Part shown: piece by piece, positions 26,017-33,312 of the stretch
Numbering within the stretch: position 1 is the first letter of the stretch
Layout of the letters: the number at the start of each line of letters is the position of its first letter
Assembly: GCA_026418015.1 (NCBI GenBank)
Contig: JAOACE010000005.1
Location: forward strand, 1-64,000
From: Leptospiraceae bacterium
Lineage (GTDB): Bacteria > Spirochaetota > Leptospiria > Leptospirales > Leptonemataceae
Direction: 5' to 3'
DNA: 64,000 nt
Notes under the pieces: generated by a model
Databases searched by the model: none
Told to the model about the DNA's origin: nothing
What the model saw: the letters and a program-made list of their open reading frames with translations, nothing else
Made by a program: the position numbers and the translations under genes

Positions 26017-26514
26017 TTATATTAATTTTATTAATAATTGATTGGTTTCGACTTTTTGCTTTTCTTTTACAAAGATGTTTTCTATTGTAGCATCTTTTGG
26101 TGCGCGAATTTGATTTTCCATCTTCATAGATTCGATGATGAGTAAAAGATCGTTTTTCTTTATTTCTTGTTTAGGTTCGACAAAGATTTTGGTTACAGTT
26201 CCAGAAAGAGGTGATAATATTTCGGAAACTTCTAATTCGATTTCTGTTTTGTAAGATTCTTCTTGGATTTTTTTAAAGATAAAATTTTTTCCGTTGATAG
26301 TTACATAAAAATAAGATTCATCTACGGATATGATCGCTTTATAAACTTGATTGTTCCATTCAAAAATGATGTATCCGGACTTGGAATCATTAAGCGAATA
26401 AAAACGATTTAATTTTACCGTATATTGTTTATCGTTGATTGTGATGTTATAGTGTTCGGAATCTATTTTTTTAAAATCCCATTGGATTTTTTCTTTTTTG
26501 TAAGCTACCATCAT
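26017..26514 (-). CDS. Biotin carboxyl carrier protein with BT domain (split acyl-CoA carboxylase alpha subunit)
   Basis: A 165-aa protein. The C-terminal 75 residues are a biotinyl domain with LSPLSGTVTKIFVEP and the biotinylation motif IIESMKMENQIRAP. The N-terminal 90 residues are a beta-rich region (YNITINDKQYTVKLNRF, GYIIFEWNNQVYKAIISVDE) matching the BT domain that joins biotin carboxylase to the carboxyltransferase in methylcrotonyl- and propionyl-CoA carboxylase. In those enzymes BC, BT and BCCP form one chain; here the chain is broken, and the start codon overlaps the biotin carboxylase stop (ATGA). Biotin is attached to the Lys of MKM. Confidence 0.88.
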   Translation of the reverse strand: MMVAYKKEKIQWDFKKIDSEHYNITINDKQYTVKLNRFYSLNDSKSGYIIFEWNNQVYKAIISVDESYFYVTINGKNFIFKKIQEESYKTEIELEVSEILSPLSGTVTKIFVEPKQEIKKNDLLLIIESMKMENQIRAPKDATIENIFVKEKQKVETNQLLIKLI

Positions 26515-27992
26515 ACATTACTCCATCTTCCTATATGTTGCCATACATCGATTTCGTATTTTTTATGATTTGTTTGCGTTAGGTTTACATTTTGGTTTTG
26601 CATTAATATTAGACTGATCAATGCTTGATCTAACAACATTGTATTATCTGGAAAACGAAAATGTTTACAAAAATTCGTAGAAATATGATTCTTCTTAAAA
26701 TCTTCTGTTTTTAGGAGTTCGATTAAATAATCAATGTTTGTTTTTACTCCATGAATCACATAATTTTCTAATGCATGTATTAGGTTGACTCTTGCTTCTT
26801 CGCGTGTTTTACCCCATGCAATGATTTTACTTATCATTGGATCAAAATTCGAAGAGATGTTTTGTGGAAATTTGATGCTGCTATCGATTCGGATGTTGGA
26901 AATCGTTGGTTCTATATAAGTTAGGATTTTTCCTGGAGAAGGTAAAAAATCGTTTTCGGGGTCTTCTGCATAAACGCGAGCTTCGATTGCATGTCCGTTA
27001 AGAAGAATTTGATTTTGTGTATATGGTATTGGCATATTTAGAGCAATTTGAATTTGTGTGTTAACAATATCAATACCTGTAATCATTTCTGTAACGGGAT
27101 GTTCTACTTGTATACGTGTATTCATCTCTAAAAAATAAAAATTTCTGGTTTTTTCTTCAAAAAGAAATTCTATGGTTCCCGCATTTGTGTATTCTATTTC
27201 CTTCGCTAATCTTAAAGCGTAATCAAAAAGCTTCATTCTTTCTTCTTGCGAAAGGGTAGGCGATGGTGCTTCTTCGATAATCTTTTGATGTCTTCTTTGG
27301 ATAGAACATTCTCTTTCGAAAAGATGAATACAGTTTCCGAATTTGTCTGCCATTATTTGTACTTCTATGTGTCGAGGATTTTCTATGTATTTTTCTACAA
27401 AGATGGTTTCGTCTCCAAAATAGTTTTTTGCTTCTCTTTGGCTTGCAATTAACTCTTCTTTTAGGTTGGAAGAATTGTATAAAATCTTCATCCCTTTCCC
27501 GCCACCACCAGCACTAGCCTTAACAAGAAGAGGAAAATTTAGTACTTTATTTTCTATTGCATTGATAATGTCATCAGTGTTGCCAGTAATGTTTTCTAGA
27601 ACGGGAATTCCCAATTTTTTCGCGATGTTTTTGGAACGAATTTTATCCCCCATCAATTTAATGGTATTTGAAGATGGACCCACAAAAAGGAGCTTTTCTT
27701 CTTCGCATCTTTCTGCAAAGCGATAGTTTTCGGACAAAAATCCATAACCTGGGTGTATGGCATCACAATGATTTTTTTTTGCTATTTCGATAATTTTTTC
27801 GATGTTTAAATAGGTATCTAAAAGACTTCCATCGCCTAAATCATAGCATTCGTCTAAAATAAATCGATGATAAGAATCTCTATCTTCTTTAGAAAAAATT
27901 CCGGCAGTCTTTATGCCCATTTTTTTTAAAGTATGATGAATTCGAATTGCAATCTCGCCTCTATTAGCTATGAGTATTTTATTGATCTTCAT
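26511..27992 (-). CDS. Biotin carboxylase subunit of an acyl-CoA (methylcrotonyl-CoA) carboxylase
   Basis: An ATP-grasp biotin carboxylase that carboxylates the biotin on the BCCP. Motifs are ILIANRGEIAIRI, IHPGYGFLSEN, FPLLVKASAGGGGKGMKI (ATP loop), ECSIQRRHQKIIEEAPSP and FLEMNTRIQVEHPVTEMITG. At about 493 residues it stops before the BT and BCCP domains, which are in the next, ATGA-coupled gene. The ORF track starts at 28052; ATG 27992 gives the universal start MKINKILIANRGE and overlaps the crotonase gene by 14 bases. Position in an operon with a MccB-like subunit makes 3-methylcrotonyl-CoA the likely substrate, though propionyl-CoA cannot be fully excluded. Confidence 0.9.
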   Translation of the reverse strand: MKINKILIANRGEIAIRIHHTLKKMGIKTAGIFSKEDRDSYHRFILDECYDLGDGSLLDTYLNIEKIIEIAKKNHCDAIHPGYGFLSENYRFAERCEEEKLLFVGPSSNTIKLMGDKIRSKNIAKKLGIPVLENITGNTDDIINAIENKVLNFPLLVKASAGGGGKGMKILYNSSNLKEELIASQREAKNYFGDETIFVEKYIENPRHIEVQIMADKFGNCIHLFERECSIQRRHQKIIEEAPSPTLSQEERMKLFDYALRLAKEIEYTNAGTIEFLFEEKTRNFYFLEMNTRIQVEHPVTEMITGIDIVNTQIQIALNMPIPYTQNQILLNGHAIEARVYAEDPENDFLPSPGKILTYIEPTISNIRIDSSIKFPQNISSNFDPMISKIIAWGKTREEARVNLIHALENYVIHGVKTNIDYLIELLKTEDFKKNHISTNFCKHFRFPDNTMLLDQALISLILMQNQNVNLTQTNHKKYEIDVWQHIGRWSNV

Positions 27993-28773
27993 ATTTTTTA
28001 TACCAATAGGGTTTTCGTTTTTCGAAGAAGGCTTGGATTCCTTCTTGGGCATCTTTACTAATTCTTATGTTTGCTATGATTTCTGATGTTTTTATTTTTA
28101 ATTCTTCTAAATTGTGTGTTAGGTTGATTTCTATCAGTTCTTTGATTTCTTTTATTGTATTCGGAGGACAAGAAAGCAATTGTTGAATCATTTCCTTCGA
28201 AGACTTTTGAATTTCTTGTTGGGAAAGCGATTTTGTGATAAGTCCCCATTTTTCTGCTTCGTAAGAAGAAAAAATGCTTCCTGTTAAGAATAATTCTTTT
28301 GCTTTAGAAATTCCTATCTTTCTTATAATATAAGGACTAATCACAGCAGGAATTAACCCTAACCGGATTTCGCTAAAAGAAAACCTTGTTTCGCTTTCGC
28401 AGATAGAAAAATCACAACAGGCAATTAATCCAATACCACCTCCCATAATTGCACCGTGACCAATGGCTATGGTTATTTTAGGAAATTTATAAAGATTATA
28501 CATTAATTGAGCCAAGTTAAATGCATCTTTTTGGTTTTCTTCGAGTGTAAAATTTTTCATGTTCTTCATGTAATTTAGATCTGCACCTGAACAAAAGGAT
28601 TTACCGTTTCCTTTTAAGAGCAAAATTCTAAAATCTTCGTTTTTTAAAGATGTTAGTGCTAAATTCAATTCTTCTATCATTAATTCGTTTAGAGCATTGT
28701 GAACATCGGGACGATTCAATGTAATCGTACAAACGTCGTCATGTTTATTGATTAATATTGTTTGGAATTCCAT
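27979..28773 (-). CDS. Enoyl-CoA hydratase/isomerase family protein, probable methylglutaconyl-CoA hydratase
   Basis: A 264-aa crotonase. The oxyanion-hole segments are GKSFCSGADLNYMK and HGAIMGGGIGLIACCD. Two catalytic Glu equivalents are present, in FSFSEIRLGLIPA and SKAKELFLTG, so it should be a hydratase. The gene sits between the carboxyltransferase and biotin carboxylase subunits of the same carboxylase, the order seen in leucine-degradation (liu) operons, where LiuC hydrates 3-methylglutaconyl-CoA to HMG-CoA. The substrate is inferred from that context. It begins three bases after the carboxyltransferase gene. Confidence 0.87.
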   Translation of the reverse strand: MEFQTILINKHDDVCTITLNRPDVHNALNELMIEELNLALTSLKNEDFRILLLKGNGKSFCSGADLNYMKNMKNFTLEENQKDAFNLAQLMYNLYKFPKITIAIGHGAIMGGGIGLIACCDFSICESETRFSFSEIRLGLIPAVISPYIIRKIGISKAKELFLTGSIFSSYEAEKWGLITKSLSQQEIQKSSKEMIQQLLSCPPNTIKEIKELIEINLTHNLEELKIKTSEIIANIRISKDAQEGIQAFFEKRKPYWYKKYEDQ

Positions 28774-28776
28774 CGA

Positions 28777-30381
28777 CTACATCCTAAAAATTCCGTATTT
28801 AGGTTCTGGAATCATTTGGTTTAGAGAAATCGATATGCCCATTGCAATCACCTTTCGCGTATCGATGGGATCAATGATACCATCATCCCAAAGTCTTGAT
28901 GTAGAATAGTAGGGAGAACCTTCGTATTCGTATTGTGCCATAATTTCTTTTTTGAGGGCTTCTTTTTCTTCTTCGCTTAGGCTTTGATTTATGCTTTTTA
29001 GTTGTTCTTCTTTTACTTGAATCAAAACATTGGCTGCTTGTTCCCCACCCATAACAGAAATTCTTGCATTAGGCCACATAAATAATAGTCTTGGTTGATA
29101 TGCTCTACCACACATTGCATAATTTCCTGCTCCAAAAGATCCTCCAAAAATCACCGTAAACTTTGGAACATCCACATTCGCAACAGCATGAACCATCTTC
29201 GCTCCATCTTTTGCAATTCCTTTTTGTTCAAATTCTTTTCCTACGATAAAACCTGTTATATTTTGCAAGAATAAGAGAGGAATTTTTCTTTGACCACAAA
29301 GTTCGATAAAATGCGTTGCTTTTAATGCGGATTCCGAGAACAAAATTCCATTATTCGCAATGATGCCTACTGGAAAACCCATAATCCTTGCAAATCCACA
29401 AACTATGGTGGGAGCATATCGCTCTTTAAATTCGTGAAATTTACTTCCATCTACAATGCGGGCGATGATTTCTCTTGCATCGATAGGTTTTCTTAAATCT
29501 ATGGGAGCAATGCCATACAATTCTTGTGGATCATAATCTGGTTCTTCTATGGGAGCAATATCAATAGGAAATTTGGAAGGTGCTGGAATAGACTCGAAGA
29601 TATTTCTGCATGTTTGAATCGCATGTTCATCATTTTCTGCTAAGTGATCTGCTACCCCAGAAATTCGAGTATGAATATCTCCACCACCTAATTCTTCAGC
29701 GGAAACGACTTCTCCTGTTGCAGCTTTAACCAGAGGAGGTCCTCCTAAAAAAATCGTTCCTTGATTTTTAACGATGATGGTTTCGTCACTCATCGCGGGA
29801 ATATAAGCACCACCAGCAGTACACAACCCCATTACAATCGAAATTTGAGGAATGCCCAATTTCGACATCTGTGCCTGGTTATAGAATATCCTTCCAAAGT
29901 TATCTCTATCGGGAAATACTTCCGCTTGTTTGGGTAAAAAAGCTCCCCCTGAATCTACTAGGTAAACACATGGGAGACGATTTTCTAATGCAATCTCTTG
30001 TGCCCGTAAATGCTTTTTGATGGTTTCTTTGATGTAGGTTCCCCCTTTTACAGTAGCATCGTTTGCTACAATCATTGCTTCTTTGCCATGGATTATGCCT
30101 ATTCCTGTGATAATTCCCGCAGAAGGAAATTCATTGTTATATTGATCCCAGCATGCTAAAGGACTCAGTTCTAGAAAAGGGGTATGTGGATCGATTAGTT
30201 TGTAAATTCTTTCTCGTGCTAAGAGTTTGTTTCTTTTTTTGTGTTTTTCTACAATCGAAGGATCACGCTGTTTGATAATTTCTAATTTATTCTTGTAGTC
30301 ATTTAAAATTTCTTGGAATTTCCGATAATTTTCTTTAAATTCTTGTGATTCTGTATGAATCTTAGAACGAATTTTATACAC
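28777..30381 (-). CDS. mccB: 3-methylcrotonyl-CoA carboxylase, carboxyltransferase (beta) subunit
   Basis: A 534-aa carboxyltransferase that moves CO2 from biotin to 3-methylcrotonyl-CoA in leucine breakdown. The sequence matches the MccB pattern closely: [115 protein letters not shown] and [23 protein letters not shown]. These blocks separate MccB from propionyl-CoA carboxylase beta. The start is GTG at 30381, supported by the typical N-terminus ([14 protein letters not shown]); no Shine-Dalgarno exists, and a strong promoter places the transcript start at this codon. Confidence 0.95.
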   Translation of the reverse strand: MYKIRSKIHTESQEFKENYRKFQEILNDYKNKLEIIKQRDPSIVEKHKKRNKLLARERIYKLIDPHTPFLELSPLACWDQYNNEFPSAGIITGIGIIHGKEAMIVANDATVKGGTYIKETIKKHLRAQEIALENRLPCVYLVDSGGAFLPKQAEVFPDRDNFGRIFYNQAQMSKLGIPQISIVMGLCTAGGAYIPAMSDETIIVKNQGTIFLGGPPLVKAATGEVVSAEELGGGDIHTRISGVADHLAENDEHAIQTCRNIFESIPAPSKFPIDIAPIEEPDYDPQELYGIAPIDLRKPIDAREIIARIVDGSKFHEFKERYAPTIVCGFARIMGFPVGIIANNGILFSESALKATHFIELCGQRKIPLLFLQNITGFIVGKEFEQKGIAKDGAKMVHAVANVDVPKFTVIFGGSFGAGNYAMCGRAYQPRLLFMWPNARISVMGGEQAANVLIQVKEEQLKSINQSLSEEEKEALKKEIMAQYEYEGSPYYSTSRLWDDGIIDPIDTRKVIAMGISISLNQMIPEPKYGIFRM

Positions 30382-30387
30382 AAAATG

Positions 30388-30416
30388 CTAATAAATCTTT
30401 TAGATTCATTTGTCAA
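30388..30416 (-). promoter_or_regulatory. Promoter of the mcc/liu operon, predicted leaderless start
   Basis: On the minus strand TTGACA (30416-30411) and TATTAG (30393-30388) are separated by 17 bases. Only six bases lie between the -10 box and the GTG start codon, so transcription should start at or beside the initiation codon. This fits the missing Shine-Dalgarno sequence. Confidence 0.6.
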
Positions 30417-30440
30417 TAATAATTCGAACTCAAACTAATT

Positions 30441-31322
30441 TTATTGTGAATCTTCAAACTCTTCGTATTCTTTTTTTCGTCGAAGTTCAAACATCCAAAC
30501 AATTCCCACGGAAAGAAAATATAAAATTGTTAAGGGAATCGCTAATACAAACATACTAAATGGATCGGGTGGGGTAATAATAGCAGAAAAAACAAATATG
30601 ATTACGATAATAAATTTCCATACTTTTTTATGCCATTCCAATGTTAAAATGCCTAAATAACCCAAGAAGATCACCAATAAAGGAAGTTCGAAAGTAGCTC
30701 CTGTTCCAATCAGAATCAAAAATAAAAAACCATAATATTTTTCGATGGTTGTTTGTGCAATGGTTTCGGAGGGTAGGAAAAATTCTAACATCATTTTTAA
30801 ACTTAATGGAAACAAATATTCCCAAGCAAAGAATACACCAATCCAGAACAGCAATGATGAAATAAAGATGATAATATATCCTTGCATTGCTGTTCTTTTA
30901 GATAATGCTGGTGTTATAAATCCCCATAGGATAGATAGAATAAAGGGCAAAGAAATAATCATTCCTAATATAATAGATAGTTTAAAATAAATTTCTAAAG
31001 GACCATAGATGGTTCCTAATAACAGTGGCTGTTTACTGATTTCTTTAAAAGGTTGTACTAAAAATTTATGGATATCTTCGCTAAAAATACCCACTATAAT
31101 AGATATAGAAAGCCATACACCTAATATTGCAAAAATCCTTCTGCGTAGTTCTTCGAGATGATCTCCCAACGTCATGTATTTTTCGCGAGGATCAATTTCT
31201 TCTTCGAAGTCTTCGTTAGGATTATTTTCTGTTTTGTTTACTGGTAGAACCTTAGGTGTCTTTTGGATATTTACTCTTTTTTTTTTGTTAGAACTCGATG
31301 TTTTTGTTTTTTTTGTAGCCAT
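30441..31322 (-). CDS. tatC: Twin-arginine translocase subunit TatC
   Basis: TatC recognises twin-arginine signal peptides and forms the core of the Tat export complex. The 293-aa protein has the hallmark LGDHLEELRRRIFAI before the first helix, six transmembrane segments, the conserved FITPALSKRTAMQGYI region and IITPPDPFSMFVLAIPL. It carries an N-terminal cytoplasmic extension of about 55 residues, first Lys- and Ser-rich (KKTKTSSSNKKKR) then acidic, not normally present in TatC. It begins five bases after tatA, so the two form an operon. Confidence 0.96.
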   Translation of the reverse strand: MATKKTKTSSSNKKKRVNIQKTPKVLPVNKTENNPNEDFEEEIDPREKYMTLGDHLEELRRRIFAILGVWLSISIIVGIFSEDIHKFLVQPFKEISKQPLLLGTIYGPLEIYFKLSIILGMIISLPFILSILWGFITPALSKRTAMQGYIIIFISSLLFWIGVFFAWEYLFPLSLKMMLEFFLPSETIAQTTIEKYYGFLFLILIGTGATFELPLLVIFLGYLGILTLEWHKKVWKFIIVIIFVFSAIITPPDPFSMFVLAIPLTILYFLSVGIVWMFELRRKKEYEEFEDSQ

Positions 31323-31327
31323 TTCGA

Positions 31328-31579
31328 TTATGCTTTATTTTTTCTACTGGTTGATTTTTTTGCTTTTTGCGGTTTTTTTTCTACTGGTTCTTCTTCTGTA
31401 TAAGTAATTTGCGGTGTATCTTCTGTTCCACTTAAACTTTTGCGAAATTCTTTTATTCCTAACCCAATATCTTTTGCTAATTGAGGAATTCTTCTACCTC
31501 CAAATAACAAAAGAACAATGATTAATATAATAATTAATTCTGTTCCACCAATACTTCCGATAAAAAATAGTGTTTTCAT
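31328..31579 (-). CDS. tatA: Twin-arginine translocase subunit TatA/E
   Basis: An 83-aa protein with the TatA layout: a short N-terminal transmembrane helix (GGTELIIILIIVLLLFGGRRIPQLA), the FGG hinge, an amphipathic helix (KDIGLGIKEFRKSLSG) and a charged tail. TatA polymerises to form the Tat pore. No tatB is adjacent, so this is probably a minimal TatAC system. It lies directly upstream of tatC. Confidence 0.93.
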   Translation of the reverse strand: MKTLFFIGSIGGTELIIILIIVLLLFGGRRIPQLAKDIGLGIKEFRKSLSGTEDTPQITYTEEEPVEKKPQKAKKSTSRKNKA

Positions 31580-31632
31580 AATACCATTTTATTTATTTTT
31601 TTTTTAGAATCAATAAAAAAAAAAGGTTGAAT

Positions 31633-32445
31633 ATGGCAGAGAAATTAACCAAACAAGAAAAAGAAGAATTTAAAAATAAAGCTGCGAAATACAAAGAAAA
31701 AATACAAGAGTTAGAAAAAGAAAAAAAGATGCTCTTAACGCTTATAAAAAAGAATCCGGAAATTGCTCCTTATGCAAAGATAAAATCTGCTGTTTTGGGG
31801 ATTCAGAAAGCATCTATTAATACAGATTTAGCCGTGCTTTCCCAGGTAATTCAAAATATTCGAGGGGATGAATACATAAACGATGCACGTAAAGAAATTT
31901 ATGCAATTTTAGCTGATCTACGCTCTTTGCATGAGATAGATTTTTATTCTGGATTAACAGATAATCAAAGTCTTTTAGAAAAAATTCCCGAATTTAAGCC
32001 TGAGCATCGTTATAATTTTTTAAAAGCATTGTACGAAATCATCAATCGAGTATATGAATTAGAGTTGCAAGGTAAATATCGATGGTCTTTCCCAGAAATT
32101 TATCAAAAATTAGCTCTCATAATATTTTTGTTATTAGATTTTAAACTGTTAGAAAAAACAAAAAATCCTGATATGCCTCATTACGAAGCATTACAAAAGC
32201 ATATAAGTTTATTGATTGAGGTTTTACAAAAAGCAGCACAGGAATATCGATCTAAGTACGAATTAGCATCGAAGGATTTAGATACATTACAAAATACGAA
32301 AAAGATTTTGGAATTATTAAAAAGAATATATAATTTTACAGGAGATAAAAACGAAGAACAAAAAATCAGTTTTGCCTTAGAATCGACTCAAGAAAAAATA
32401 GAATCTATGTTATCAAAAGACAAAAAACAAGATAAAAAAAAGTAA
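31633..32445 (+). CDS. Unrecognised coiled-coil protein
   Basis: I do not recognise this 270-aa family. It is highly charged and mostly helical, beginning with a Lys/Glu-rich coiled coil (KQEKEEFKNKAAKYKEKIQELEKEKKMLL), a central part with hydrophobic helices (YRWSFPEIYQKLALIIFLLLDFKLLE, probably buried rather than membrane) and another coiled coil ending in KKQDKKK. No signal peptide, so cytoplasmic. The ORF track starts at TTG 31627; ATG 31633 is more likely. It is divergent from tatA and 70 bases upstream of the thioredoxin gene on the same strand. Confidence 0.8.
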   Translation: MAEKLTKQEKEEFKNKAAKYKEKIQELEKEKKMLLTLIKKNPEIAPYAKIKSAVLGIQKASINTDLAVLSQVIQNIRGDEYINDARKEIYAILADLRSLHEIDFYSGLTDNQSLLEKIPEFKPEHRYNFLKALYEIINRVYELELQGKYRWSFPEIYQKLALIIFLLLDFKLLEKTKNPDMPHYEALQKHISLLIEVLQKAAQEYRSKYELASKDLDTLQNTKKILELLKRIYNFTGDKNEEQKISFALESTQEKIESMLSKDKKQDKKK

Positions 32446-32513
32446 TTGCTTAATCATCATTAAATATTAAATTGTTTTTATTGATAATAGTATAAAAATA
32501 CAAGAGGTTTAGT

Positions 32514-32825
32514 ATGGCAGTAAAGGAAATTACCGATAATACATTTACAGACGAAACATCAACAGGTATTGTTGTAATTGATTTTTGGGCAGAATGGTGT
32601 GGTCCTTGTAGGATGTTATCTCCTATTTTAGAGGATTTGTCTAAAGAAATGACCAATGTACAATTTAAAAAAATCAATGTTGACGAAAATCCCATCATTG
32701 CAGGTTCCTTAGGAATAACTGCAATCCCAACAGTGATTATCTATAAAGATGGACGTCCCGTAGAAAGAATTGTAGGGCTCCTTCCCAAAGAACATATCAA
32801 AAAAATTATTCAAAAGCATGTTTAA
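32514..32825 (+). CDS. trxA: Thioredoxin
   Basis: A 103-aa classical thioredoxin with VVIDFWAEWCGPCRMLSPIL (active-site CGPC preceded by Trp), the conserved NVDENPIIAGSLGITAIPTVIIY with cis-Pro, and GLLPKEHIKKII. It reduces disulfides in the cytoplasm using thioredoxin reductase. AGAGG upstream serves as ribosome binding site. The internal PRSA-like regulatory features are absent. A hairpin follows two bases after the stop codon. Confidence 0.96.
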   Translation: MAVKEITDNTFTDETSTGIVVIDFWAEWCGPCRMLSPILEDLSKEMTNVQFKKINVDENPIIAGSLGITAIPTVIIYKDGRPVERIVGLLPKEHIKKIIQKHV

Positions 32826-32826
32826 C

Positions 32827-32847
32827 ATTCCAGCATTTTGCTGGAAT
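32827..32847 (+). terminator. Hairpin after trxA, possible terminator
   Basis: ATTCCAGCA, a three-T loop, and TGCTGGAAT form a perfect nine-base-pair stem directly after the trxA stop. The tail ACTATTGTTCC has only scattered T bases, so it is a weak intrinsic terminator or a 3' stabilising hairpin. Confidence 0.55.
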
Positions 32848-32887
32848 ACTATTGTTCCTACATTCAATCTCTTTTATTTGTTTATCA

Positions 32888-33202
32888 TTAGAAACTAAAT
32901 GCTTGTATCTCTAATTTATGTGTATGACCGTAGGCTTCTTCTGTTTCTTTAACAATTTTTAAACCATTTAGTAATTTTTGCCTATCTTCTATGGTAAGTA
33001 TCACTTTATGTCTGTGTTGATAATTTTCTGATGTGTAATAGTCTTCGCGATTATTTTTTAAATCCTCTAATGTGATTATAATATCGTGGGTATGGTTTAA
33101 GTTATTTTTTATTAAAGTTTGAATTTGTTGATTATTACTTTGCGAAGAACAATAAATAAAAATGCTCATTAAAGCAATTGTATAAATAGATGGAATCTTC
33201 AT
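32888..33202 (-). CDS. Small His-rich lipoprotein, possible metal binder
   Basis: A 104-aa protein with a lipoprotein signal (IYTIALMSIFIYCSS, lipobox FIYC). The mature part has three H-x-H repeats in a regular frame: NHTHDIIITLEDL, YQHRHKVILTIEDRQKLLNG and YGHTHKLEIQAF. The alternation of H-x-H with beta-type stretches and an I-T-x-x-D-x-x-x-L-x-x-G motif suggests a small beta domain coordinating copper, zinc or another metal. No enzyme motif is visible. It lies between trxA (convergent) and the MBL/cNMP gene (divergent). Confidence 0.75.
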   Translation of the reverse strand: MKIPSIYTIALMSIFIYCSSQSNNQQIQTLIKNNLNHTHDIIITLEDLKNNREDYYTSENYQHRHKVILTIEDRQKLLNGLKIVKETEEAYGHTHKLEIQAFSF

Positions 33203-33312
33203 AAAATAATTTTCTATGAATTTAAATTTTAAATTTTTGTAAACGATAATATAAACAAGAAAAAAAATATTTGATAATTAAATTCAATAAATTTTAATGT
33301 TAAAGAGAAACT

